Assembly: GCA_016215605.1 (NCBI GenBank)
Contig: JACRJB010000014.1
Location: 248,001 to 312,000, forward strand
Origin: Rhodopseudomonas palustris
Lineage (GTDB): Bacteria > Pseudomonadota > Alphaproteobacteria > Rhizobiales > Xanthobacteraceae
Direction of reading: 5' to 3'
Length of the DNA stretch: 64,000 nucleotides
The notes beneath the pieces were generated by a model. The model did no database searches and was not told where the DNA came from. It saw only the letters and a list, made by a program, of their open reading frames with translations. Within the stretch, counting starts at the first letter, position 1. The number at the start of each line of letters is the position of its first letter. Made by a program: the position numbers and the translations under genes. Below, in pieces: positions 39,445 through 46,997 of the stretch.

Positions 39445-39590
39445 GTCATTCCGGGGCGCCGCGCAGCGGCGAACCCGGAATCCATACGCCGCAGCGTACG
39501 TGGTGACGCATGGCGGTCGATGAAGATCAGCCGAAAGGCCAGGGGGTATGGATTCCGGGTTCGCGAGCTGCGCTCGCGCCCCGGAATGAC
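39445..39590. repeat. Composite palindromic repeat, GTCATTCCGG family, copy 6
   Basis: Outer arms GTCATTCCGG (39445-39454) and CCGGAATGAC (39581-39590); half-hairpins GCCGCGCAGCGGC and GCGAGCTGCGCTCGC. It lies between converging ivd and DUF2927 genes. Confidence 0.85.
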
Positions 39591-39646
39591 GGCGCGGGTG
39601 AGCGCTTAGATAGAGACTGATGTAGCGTCGAGGCAACGCCCCGCAC

Positions 39647-40462
39647 CTACTGCCCCAGCCCGTTGGTCTGGCCGACGAAGCTGCGCACGTCGCTCATGAC
39701 TTGCGGCAGGACGGCCTTGACCTGCTGCACCGTCATCCCGGGCTTGATCTCCGGGTGGTACAGGATGTTCATCAAATACTGGTCGTAGATGTCGAAATAG
39801 CCCTTCTGGACGTTGTCGTTGAACATCGTCCACGGCACCTGATCGGTGTCGTTGATCGGCCCGAGCGACTGCAGCAGTTCTTCATAAGCGCAGTCGAGGA
39901 AGACGAAGTCGCCGTTGTCGATGGTCAGGATGACGTCGGCCTGTTCGATCTCGAACTTGTCGTTCTTGCGGAAGCCGGACAGGCACTGCGGATCGAGTGA
40001 ATCGCGGATCTCTTTCCCGCGCTCGGCGCCGTAGAAGGTCGAGATCGTCTTGCCGAGATTCTTGTCGCGCACCAGGTGCACGGTGACGTTGGCCTCGTTG
40101 CTGTCGTCGGTCATCGCGATGTCGAGATGGCGGACCCGCCTGGCAATGTCGGCGACGACCCGCGAGAGTTGCGCGCGGCGGTCGGGATGGGTCTCGCCCT
40201 CGGCGAAGATCCGCACCGGGACATCGAACTTGCGGATGCGATCGACCCGGCCGGCGAGGTGATACTCGGCGCCGAACGCGGTCTTGAAGAAGCCGTCGAA
40301 GATCTGGCTGTCGGTGAAGTCCTTCTTCTCGGCGCGCTGGGTCGCCGAGATGTCGGTGCTGTCGGCGGCTTCGGCCGGCGCCATGGCGAGCGCGGTCAGC
40401 GCGGCGGCGAAGCTGGCCGCAAGCGCGCGTTCGAACAGCGGGGGGCGGGAGCCGCGTTGCAT
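39647..40462 (-). CDS. DUF2927 exported protein
   Basis: A 271-residue protein when started at ATG 40462 (MQRGSRPPLFERALAAS), which gives a signal peptide ending near APAEA-AD. The mature part is a DUF2927 domain (DSQIFDGFFKTAFGAEYH ... VRIFAEGE ... TVHLVRDKNLGKTISTFYG ... LDCAYEELLQSLGPIND). The function of the family is not known. The frame is open further upstream to 40540, but that extension lacks a signal. It is followed upstream by the L,D-transpeptidase on the same strand. Confidence 0.85.
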   Translation of the reverse strand: MQRGSRPPLFERALAASFAAALTALAMAPAEAADSTDISATQRAEKKDFTDSQIFDGFFKTAFGAEYHLAGRVDRIRKFDVPVRIFAEGETHPDRRAQLSRVVADIARRVRHLDIAMTDDSNEANVTVHLVRDKNLGKTISTFYGAERGKEIRDSLDPQCLSGFRKNDKFEIEQADVILTIDNGDFVFLDCAYEELLQSLGPINDTDQVPWTMFNDNVQKGYFDIYDQYLMNILYHPEIKPGMTVQQVKAVLPQVMSDVRSFVGQTNGLGQ

Positions 40463-40549
40463 AGGGGAACGCTGCCGCAATCCCGGCGGCCGCACAACCC
40501 ACAATTCGAAGCAGCAGGGCCGCAGGCCGGCCCCGCACACGCGATCGTG

Positions 40550-41131
40550 TCAGTTCTTGACCACCACGGTCGTGCCGACGCGCACCCGCTCGTAGAGGTC
40601 CTGGACGTCCTCGTTGGTCATCCGGAAGCAGCCGGACGACACCGCCTGGCCGATCGTTTCCGGCTCGTTGGACCCGTGGATGCGGTACAGCGTCGAGCCG
40701 AGATACATCGCCCGCGCCCCGAGCGGATTGTCCTCGCCGCCGGCCATGTGGCGCGGCAGGTCGGGACGGCGGCGCAGCATCTGCGCCGGCGGCGTCCAGC
40801 TCGGCCATTCCTTCTTGGCGGTGATGCGGTGGGTTCCCGACCAGCGGAAGCCGTCGCGGCCGACGCCGATGCCGTAGCGCAGCGCGGTGCCGTCGGCGCC
40901 GACCAGATATAGCCGGCGTTCGGAGGTGCTGATGACGATGGTCCCGGGCGCGTAGTTGCCCATGAAATTCACGCGTTCGCGCGGGATCGGGCTGGCGCTC
41001 GAGGGTCCGGAACGGAAGAACGGACCGAAGCCCATGGCGGCGCGCATGTCTTCCTGCGCCGAGGCCTGGGAGGCTCCGGCAATGGCAAAGGCGGCGGCGA
41101 ACGCAAACAGGCGGGCGGCAGAGCGAACCAT
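40550..41131 (-). CDS. L,D-transpeptidase (YkuD domain)
   Basis: A 193-residue exported peptidoglycan cross-linking enzyme. A signal peptide (1-26, ending ASA-Q) is followed by a YkuD domain with the active-site pattern H152-G-S-N and S-S-G-C168-F-R-M. ATG 41131 is the only start that gives the signal peptide; the same frame stays open far upstream, antisense to the next gene, and is not coding there. It probably forms 3-3 cross-links or attaches proteins to peptidoglycan. It may be co-transcribed with the DUF2927 gene, 87 bases on. Confidence 0.92.
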   Translation of the reverse strand: MVRSAARLFAFAAAFAIAGASQASAQEDMRAAMGFGPFFRSGPSSASPIPRERVNFMGNYAPGTIVISTSERRLYLVGADGTALRYGIGVGRDGFRWSGTHRITAKKEWPSWTPPAQMLRRRPDLPRHMAGGEDNPLGARAMYLGSTLYRIHGSNEPETIGQAVSSGCFRMTNEDVQDLYERVRVGTTVVVKN

Positions 41132-41314
41132 CGTGAACCTCGCAATCGTCTGAATCTGACCCGAGACAGGCCACAATCGTGGCAAATGCGCAAGCCGTCC
41201 GCGAGGGGCGCGTTGTCGCCTCGCGCAATTCTGATCCGCGCTGTGGCCCTTTGACGAAACTCCGGAACAATGATTGATCGACCGGATAAACGTCACAACC
41301 GGGGGAGAGACGCG

Positions 41315-42859
41315 ATGAACGGTGCCGAAAGTCTGGTGCGGACGCTGGTCCATGGCGGCGTCGACGTCTGCTTCGCCAACCCCGGCACCTCGGAAATGCA
41401 CTTCGTCGCCGCGCTCGACCGGGTCGAGGGGATGCGCTGCGTGCTCGGCCTGTTCGAGGGCGTGGTCACCGGCGCCGCCGACGGCTATTTCCGGATGAAG
41501 CGGACGCCGGCCTCGACGCTGCTGCATCTCGGCCCCGGCCTCGCCAACGGCCTCGCCAATCTGCACAACGCCAAGAAGGCGAATTCCGGCATCGTCAACA
41601 TCGTCGGCCAGCACGCCACCTACCACATCGATTACAACGCGCCGCTGACCTCGGACATCGAGGGCCTGGCGCGGCCGATGTCGGCCTGGGTCCGCACTTC
41701 GCCGGATGCGAAATCGGTGGCGCGCGACGGCGCCGCTGCGATTGCCGCGGCGAAGAGCGCCCCGCCCCAGATCGCGACCCTGATCCTGCCCGCCGACACC
41801 GCCTGGAACGAGGCCGACGGCATCGCCGACGTGCCGGAGGATGCGCAGCGGCCGAGCTATTCGCCGCATGCGGTGGAAGCCGCCGCGCGAGTGCTGCGCT
41901 CCGGCGAGCCGACGCTGCTGCTGCTGACCGGCGGCGCGCTGACCGAGCACGGCCTCGACCTCGCGGCCCGGATCGCCGGCAAGACCGGCTGCCGGGTGAT
42001 GGGCCAGACCTACAATCCGCGGATGGCGCGCGGCCGCGGCCGCTACGCGATCGAGCGGATCCCCTATGTGATCGAAGCCGCGCTGCCGATCCTGAAGGAT
42101 TTCCGCCACATCGTGCTGGTGGAGGCCAACGATCCGGTGGCGTTCTTCGCCTATCCGAACAAGCCCAGCCTGCTCAAGCCCGAGGGCTGCGAGGTGCACC
42201 GCGTGACCGAGAGCGGCGAGAATTCGGTCGCGGCGCTGGAAGCGCTGGCCGGCGCGCTCGGCGCCAAGCCGGCCGACGCCCAGCCGCAGACGCATGTCGA
42301 GATCGCGCGGCCGACCGGCGCACTGACCCATGCGTCGATCGCGCAGGCGATCGCGATGGCGATCCCGGAGAACGCCATCGTCATCGACGAGTCGATCACC
42401 ACCGGGCGCGGCTTCTTTCCGCCGACGGCGGCGGCCGCGCCGCACGACTGGCTGCAGAACATGGGCGGCTCGATCGGCTTCTCGCCGCCGGTCGCGGTCG
42501 GCGCCGCGGTGGCCTGTCCCGATCGTAAGGTGATCTGCATGGTCGGCGACGGCAGCGCGATGTACACGCTGCAGGCGCTGTGGACCCAGGCGCGCGAAAA
42601 TCTCGACGTCACCACCGTGGTGTTCGCCAATCGCAAATATCAGATCCTGCGCGGCGAGTTCGACGGCGTCGGCGCCGGCGAACCCGGCCAGCGCGCCCAG
42701 GACATGTTGACGCTCGACCGTCCGGATCTCGACTGGGTGTCGCTCGCCAAGGGCATGGGCGTTCCGGCCCGCGCGGTGACCAGCGCCGACGAATTGAACA
42801 AGGCGCTCGATGCCGGCGTCTCCGGCAGCGGGCCGAATCTGATCGAAGTGCGGATGTAG
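41315..42859 (+). CDS. Acetolactate synthase-like ThDP-dependent enzyme
   Basis: A 514-residue ThDP enzyme resembling acetolactate synthase large subunits but divergent. The activating Glu is in LGLFEGVVTGAADGY, and the ThDP/Mg motif is GDGSAMYTLQALWTQARENLDV ending in NRKYQ. The start ATG 41315 (MNGAESLVRTLVHGG) follows GGGGGAGAGA at good spacing. No regulatory small subunit is nearby, so a biosynthetic ilvB role is not supported. It is most likely a 2-oxo acid decarboxylase or carboligase of unknown substrate. Confidence 0.82.
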   Translation: MNGAESLVRTLVHGGVDVCFANPGTSEMHFVAALDRVEGMRCVLGLFEGVVTGAADGYFRMKRTPASTLLHLGPGLANGLANLHNAKKANSGIVNIVGQHATYHIDYNAPLTSDIEGLARPMSAWVRTSPDAKSVARDGAAAIAAAKSAPPQIATLILPADTAWNEADGIADVPEDAQRPSYSPHAVEAAARVLRSGEPTLLLLTGGALTEHGLDLAARIAGKTGCRVMGQTYNPRMARGRGRYAIERIPYVIEAALPILKDFRHIVLVEANDPVAFFAYPNKPSLLKPEGCEVHRVTESGENSVAALEALAGALGAKPADAQPQTHVEIARPTGALTHASIAQAIAMAIPENAIVIDESITTGRGFFPPTAAAAPHDWLQNMGGSIGFSPPVAVGAAVACPDRKVICMVGDGSAMYTLQALWTQARENLDVTTVVFANRKYQILRGEFDGVGAGEPGQRAQDMLTLDRPDLDWVSLAKGMGVPARAVTSADELNKALDAGVSGSGPNLIEVRM

Positions 42860-42956
42860 CGGCGGGCGGCCTGCGACGGACGAAGCGGTTGTCGGACGCC
42901 CGCTCCCGGGCGTAGCGTAGGGCCACGGCGGCAGGGTGGCCGCCGGTGGAGACGGT

Positions 42957-43391
42957 ATGAAGCGATATCTGATCTTCGGGGCGCTCGGGCCGTTCGTCGG
43001 CGGCCTGCTGCTGCTGTTCACCACCAGCTATCTGTCGGGCTACTGGACCCACACCGACTTCACGGAAGTGAAGAAGTTCGTCGTCGTCCTGTTCAAGTCG
43101 CTGCAGTACAGCTACCTGTTCGGCCTGCTGCCGGCGCTGATGATGGCGGCGATCGACGAGATCATCTGCCACATCCGCCCGATCGGCCCGTTGGTCCGGA
43201 TGCTGATCGTCGGCCTGATCGGCTTCGCGGCCGCCGCCTTCCTGTATTCCAATCGCGGCGCCGACATGGGCTCGCTGCAGTTCGTGCTGTACGGCCTGGT
43301 CGGGCTGGTGCCGGCGATGCTGTCGTCCTGGCTCGCCCGCAAATTCTGTCCGCCGGTCGTTCCGAAGGCGACCGGGCAGGCGTCGGTCTAG
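42957..43391 (+). CDS. Small integral membrane protein of unknown function
   Basis: A 144-residue protein starting MKRYLIFGALGPFVGG, with four predicted transmembrane helices (about 5-27, 45-65, 80-98, 108-125). It has an HIRPIGPLVRM loop. I recall DUF families in Rhizobiales with a similar start but cannot name one with confidence. GGTGGAGACGGT precedes the ATG. It lies 97 bases after the ThDP enzyme on the same strand. Confidence 0.75.
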   Translation: MKRYLIFGALGPFVGGLLLLFTTSYLSGYWTHTDFTEVKKFVVVLFKSLQYSYLFGLLPALMMAAIDEIICHIRPIGPLVRMLIVGLIGFAAAAFLYSNRGADMGSLQFVLYGLVGLVPAMLSSWLARKFCPPVVPKATGQASV

Positions 43392-43475
43392 GACGCGGCC
43401 GAGCTCCGCCGCAGAGCGGCGGCAACGCCGCTCCGCGATGCCTCGTGGACGACGGTGTGATCGGTCGTGGGCCGC

Positions 43476-43793
43476 TCAGCCGCGGGCGGCGACGCCGCCC
43501 CAGTCGCTCAGGCTTTCGATCGCATTGTCCTGCAGCGCGGCGTCGATCTTGTCCTTGAGCTCGGCGTGGCGCTCGCTCGCCGCCTTGAAGTCGGCGGCGG
43601 TCATGCCGTTGCCGTAGGACTGCACCCGCGGATTGAGCCGCAGGAATTCCTCGGTCTCCTCCGGCGTCAACCCGGCGATCACGGTGGCGCCGCGCGCGTC
43701 CTTGGTCAGCGCGCGCATCTGCTCCAGCCATTGCCGCAGCGCCGTCTCCTGCTCGAGCAGGCCGATGATTTTCTGGTCGAGGGTGTGAGCCAT
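43476..43793 (-). CDS. Small cytoplasmic helical protein of unknown function
   Basis: A 105-residue protein starting at ATG 43793 (MAHTLDQKIIGLLEQETAL). It is almost entirely helical, charged, and without signal or membrane segments; a heptad-like N-terminus may mediate oligomerisation. An open frame continues upstream to 44159 but has no ribosome site and poor composition. I do not recognise a family. Confidence 0.65.
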   Translation of the reverse strand: MAHTLDQKIIGLLEQETALRQWLEQMRALTKDARGATVIAGLTPEETEEFLRLNPRVQSYGNGMTAADFKAASERHAELKDKIDAALQDNAIESLSDWGGVAARG

Positions 43794-44079
43794 GGGTCTT
43801 CTGTGCCTCCCGCCGATGATCTGATGGCCATCTGCCAAGTCGCCTAGCCGACCGCTGCAGCGGCGGCTTTGTGCCGGATCAATTGGTGCGGTGCGTCGGT
43901 GTGCGGCCGATGGCCGCGAGACTGCGAGTGCGGCGCAGGAGCGGAGAGGTGTCGGGGGTCTACGCTTCTTGGCGTGACAAACAGGTGGCGTCGATTTGAG
44001 CGGCATGGCCTGCGATGTAGCATCCAGCAAGTGCGCAGCCGGGGAAGGGCCAGTCCGGACATTTCTGTGCACCCCGGAA

Positions 44080-44108
44080 TTGACGTTCATAATTATTGGG
44101 TGTACAAA
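44080..44108 (+). promoter_or_regulatory. Candidate brnTA promoter
   Basis: TTGACG (44080-44085) and TACAAA (44103-44108) are separated by 17 bases in an AT-rich patch that stands out from its surroundings. The predicted start point would fall at or very near the brnT ATG at 44113, so the transcript would be leaderless. This is a pattern match only. Confidence 0.4.
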
Positions 44109-44112
44109 TTTA

Positions 44113-44376
44113 ATGACGAAGCCGTTCGACGAGGCCAAAGACGCCGCCAACATCGCCAACCATCAGATTTCGCTCGCGCGAGCCTTCGAGATGGAGATCG
44201 TCAGCTTTCTGGAAGACGATCGCTTCGACTATGGCGAGGTTCGCTATCGGGCCTGGGGGTACATCGACGGCAAGGCTTACTTTCTGGCTTACACTTTGCG
44301 GGACGGGAAGGTTCGTCCGATCAGCCTCCGTCGCGCCCACGCCAAGGAGATGAAGCGTCATGCCCCGAAAGCCTAA
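44113..44376 (+). CDS. brnT: BrnT family toxin
   Basis: An 87-residue BrnT toxin, an RNase of the RelE-like fold that stops translation. The family start F-D-E-A-K-x-x-x-N (PFDEAKDAANIANHQISLARA) and the C-terminal RAWGYIDGKAYFLAYTLRDGKVRPISLRRA with basic catalytic-region residues are visible. There is no clear ribosome site before ATG 44113. It overlaps the antitoxin gene by 17 bases. The pair lies on the backbone side of the tRNA fragment. Confidence 0.88.
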   Translation: MTKPFDEAKDAANIANHQISLARAFEMEIVSFLEDDRFDYGEVRYRAWGYIDGKAYFLAYTLRDGKVRPISLRRAHAKEMKRHAPKA

Positions 44377-44680
44377 ATTCGATCCAGCCATCCATGACGA
44401 CAATCCGGCGTGGACCGCCGAAGACTTCGCCAAGGCGCGCCCGGCGTCCGAACTGCCGGCCGATGTTTTGGCGCAATTCCGGAACACCAAGGTCGGTCGG
44501 CCGCGCTCCGACAATCCGAAGGTGCCAGTCAAGCTGCGGCTCGACGGCGTCGTGCTCGACGCCCTGCGCGCCACCGGGCCGGGCTGGCAGACGCGGATCA
44601 ACGATCTGCTGAAATCACGGATCAGCCGCGGCAAGGTGAAGTTCGATACACCCGAGCCGGTGAAGCGGAAACGGGCGTAG
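44360..44680 (+). CDS. brnA: BrnA family antitoxin
   Basis: A 106-residue antitoxin that binds BrnT and, in the family, represses its own operon. The C-terminal ribbon-helix-helix segment reads PVKLRLDGVVLDALRATGPGWQTRINDLLKSRI, a strong family signature. GGAG precedes the ATG inside the brnT coding region. It ends 26 bases before the tRNA-Val fragment. Confidence 0.9.
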   Translation: MPRKPKFDPAIHDDNPAWTAEDFAKARPASELPADVLAQFRNTKVGRPRSDNPKVPVKLRLDGVVLDALRATGPGWQTRINDLLKSRISRGKVKFDTPEPVKRKRA

Positions 44681-44706
44681 CAGAGGAGCGGCGGGCAGAC
44701 GAGGGA

Positions 44707-44751
44707 TGGTGGGCGCACAAGGGATCGAACCTTGGACCTCTCCCGTGTGAA
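44707..44751 (-). other. tRNA-Val(CAC) 3' half: attachment site at left end of integrated element
   Basis: On the minus strand this reads, from the anticodon loop TTCACAC (anticodon CAC), the 3' anticodon stem GGGAG, a variable region, a perfect T-arm (CAAGG/CCTTG around TTCGATC) and an acceptor end TGCGCCC-A-CCA. The 5' half is absent: the bases to the right do not give a CTCCC stem strand or a GGGCGCA start. So it is a truncated duplicate of the tRNA 3' end, as left by tyrosine-recombinase integration. The complete gene should lie at the far end, beyond this window. Confidence 0.85.
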
Positions 44752-45065
44752 CCCCAATCCGTAGGACTTTGGCGACCCAATCCAGCCATAGTGTCGTGCG
44801 ATAAAATTAATCCTTCCCAGCAGGTTATGGCCATTTTGGCCATGATGGACCATATTGAGCCATAGCACATTTTGTGTGCCCCTGTTGTGCCCCGTGCGGA
44901 TTTTCCCTTGGGGCCCAACATCGGCAAAACGGATCTGGGGCCTCTGGCCTAGAAGGGCCTCGCTTTCCACGCTCGTGTGCCCCGAGATAAGAAAAGCGAC
45001 ATAAAATCAATAGCCAGTTTCCCCGCGACTGTTACGGCGGGGCACGCCGGGGCAACAGGGGCGGA

Positions 45066-46400
45066 ATGATGAGCGAACCGACCAACCTTCTGACCCTCAC
45101 CGATGCGGTGATTCGCAACGCTACGTTGCCGCCAGGCAAATCGCAGCATTATCTGCACGATGACAAATTGCCCGGCCTCGCCCTGCGCATGCGCGCCACT
45201 GGGGGCAGGACGTGGGTTTACCTTTTCACCAAGCCCGGAGTGAGGGGAAGTCAGCGCAAAACGCTCGGTGCTTGGCCCAAATACAATGAGAAAGCCGCAC
45301 GCAAGGCGGCCACCATCGCCGCGGGCGAGGTGATCAAGGGCATGGACCCGAACGACGCGAAACGCGAAGCGAGGAAGCAGCAGGTCGCCGAAAAGCAGCG
45401 CACTACCCTGGCTACTCTCATCGTTGAAGGTGGCCCCTACCAGACGTCGTTGACCGGCCGTCAGGTCGTCAATTGGAAGCCGGCAATGTCGGCGCTGCGG
45501 CGCGGGCTCAAGCCTCATAGCGAGAGCGGTGTGGGGGATCTGACGCGGCGGCAGATCATGGCGGCCGTCGACAAGATTGCCAAGACCGGCAAATATGGTG
45601 CGGCCAAGGACCTGCGTAAGCACGTGCACACATTCCTCGAATGGTGCGTCGGCGAGGGATACCTTGAGCACAACGTGCTCGCCGGCTACCGCGCGCCCAA
45701 GGAAACTCGTGCTCAGAGGATCGGACGCCGAACGAAGGGGCGTGCGCTGACCGACGAAGAAATCTTCAAGGTCTGGCATGCCTCCGGAAAGCTCGGGACA
45801 TTTGGGCTCCTGACGCGCACGTGCTTGCTCGGCGGTCCGCGCCGCAGCGAGCCGACCATGATTGAATGGAAAAGGCACATCTTGGACGATCGCATTACCT
45901 TCGATGCGGCGTGGACCAAGATGGGCCTGCACCATGACGTGCCGCGCACTCATCTCGTCGACGAAATTCTGGCGGCCGCAAGACACTTCCAGCGCGCCAC
46001 GTCTGACTACGTTTTCCCATCACCCAAGACGGGTGGTCAGATGTCGGGCTTCACCAAGATGGTCAACCGTTTGGTCAAGGAAGCTGGCGTCGCCAAGTTC
46101 ACCATGCACGACTTGAGGCGAAGCTTGCGCACTGTGATGTCACGCTGCGGCTACGACAACGAAATCCAACGGCTGTGTGTCGGGCAAAAGCCGAGCGGAA
46201 TCGATCAGGTCTACAATCACGACGAGCAGTGGATCATTCGCAAGATGGCGTTCGAAGCAGCCCACGACTACATCGCCGAGCTGATCGGCGCGAAGCGGGT
46301 TGGCAAGGTCGTGCGCCTGGAGCGGACGAATCCTCTCGACCCGATTAAGGCCGAACTGCTCGGCCGTCTTCGCGAGCATTATGCCGCGGAGACGCCATAG
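45066..46400 (+). CDS. int: Tyrosine recombinase / phage-type integrase
   Basis: A 444-residue integrase of the P4-like type. An N-terminal arm-binding DUF4102-like domain (about 10-105, with KLPGLALRMRATGGRTWVYLF) is followed by a core-binding domain (about 115-215) and a catalytic domain. Catalytic residues seen are R259 (GGPRRSEP), H348 and R351 (MHDLRRSLRT) and nucleophile Y383 (QVYNH). The usual LGH motif reads VGQ (Q374), so the His/Trp position is substituted. It lies 315 bases from the tRNA-Val fragment that it presumably targets. Confidence 0.92.
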   Translation: MMSEPTNLLTLTDAVIRNATLPPGKSQHYLHDDKLPGLALRMRATGGRTWVYLFTKPGVRGSQRKTLGAWPKYNEKAARKAATIAAGEVIKGMDPNDAKREARKQQVAEKQRTTLATLIVEGGPYQTSLTGRQVVNWKPAMSALRRGLKPHSESGVGDLTRRQIMAAVDKIAKTGKYGAAKDLRKHVHTFLEWCVGEGYLEHNVLAGYRAPKETRAQRIGRRTKGRALTDEEIFKVWHASGKLGTFGLLTRTCLLGGPRRSEPTMIEWKRHILDDRITFDAAWTKMGLHHDVPRTHLVDEILAAARHFQRATSDYVFPSPKTGGQMSGFTKMVNRLVKEAGVAKFTMHDLRRSLRTVMSRCGYDNEIQRLCVGQKPSGIDQVYNHDEQWIIRKMAFEAAHDYIAELIGAKRVGKVVRLERTNPLDPIKAELLGRLREHYAAETP

Positions 46401-46713
46401 GCGGCTTTTCGCGTATCGCCAAATACTCGCGCACCGCATCAACCCGATAGAGTGGGCGGCCGTCGATACAGCGCCATTTCAGCGGATGATCTGGATTGCG
46501 TCGCCACTGCTCCAACGCCCCTGGCGTGCGCCGAATAACCGCGGCTGTCTCCAATGCCGTCAAATTTGAGCTACCAGGCAGCGAATCGATGTCGAATGAC
46601 GCTGGCGGAGGCACACCACGATTCTTGCGCGGGCGCTTTGCGGCAGGAGACATCCTGTGATTGTCTGGCACTACAAATGCTTGGCTCCATTTCTTTTCGT
46701 CCATGCCGCTCAT
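46345..46713 (-). CDS. Small HTH protein, excisionase-like
   Basis: A 122-residue protein with a central helix-turn-helix segment of the MerR/AlpA/excisionase type (about 49-100: LTALETAAVIRRTPGALEQWRRN then a GRPLYRVDAVREYLA wing-helix). Its 3' end overlaps the integrase 3' end by 56 bases on the opposite strand. The position next to int suggests a directionality factor or regulator. The basic Pro-rich N-terminus (AAKRPRKNRGVPPP) may be a tail. The start at 46713 has no strong ribosome site; MSPAAKRP (20 residues in) is an alternative. Confidence 0.7.
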   Translation of the reverse strand: MSGMDEKKWSQAFVVPDNHRMSPAAKRPRKNRGVPPPASFDIDSLPGSSNLTALETAAVIRRTPGALEQWRRNPDHPLKWRCIDGRPLYRVDAVREYLAIREKPPMASPRHNAREDGRAVRP

Positions 46714-46997
46714 GCTTTCAGCCCGAAACGATCAGTCAAAAGCAATAAGGCCCCAGGCTTCTCCTGCAAGAAAGAGGTTTAAGAGACCAGTAAGGCTCCC
46801 GGATAGTCATGGCGTACAAATGGGACGAGTTGGACGGGCGGATCGCTAAAATCATATGCGGCGAAACATGCTGCCATGCTTGCGTTGCCTTGTCGGTCTT
46901 CTCCGTGAGTAGATGAAACGCCCGAGCGCAGCCTCGTATTGTTAACGAATCTCGGGTGATGCTCATGGAACGTCGTCGTCATCCCGAGCCCCCTCTG

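Noticed and set aside
40550-43024. Very long minus-strand frame of 824 codons
   Set aside because: Only 40550-41131 is coding (L,D-transpeptidase with signal peptide). The rest is antisense to the ThDP enzyme gene and has shadow composition.
43869-44612. 247-codon plus-strand frame across brnT
   Set aside because: It overlaps both brnT and brnA out of frame and has no family features.
44700-44790. Complete tRNA gene
   Set aside because: Only anticodon-loop-to-CCA part is present; no matching 5' acceptor or D-arm follows.
46714-46997. Short minus-strand frames between the HTH and PLD genes
   Set aside because: Two overlapping frames of 67-76 codons with no ribosome site or motif; I see no gene in this 284-base gap.
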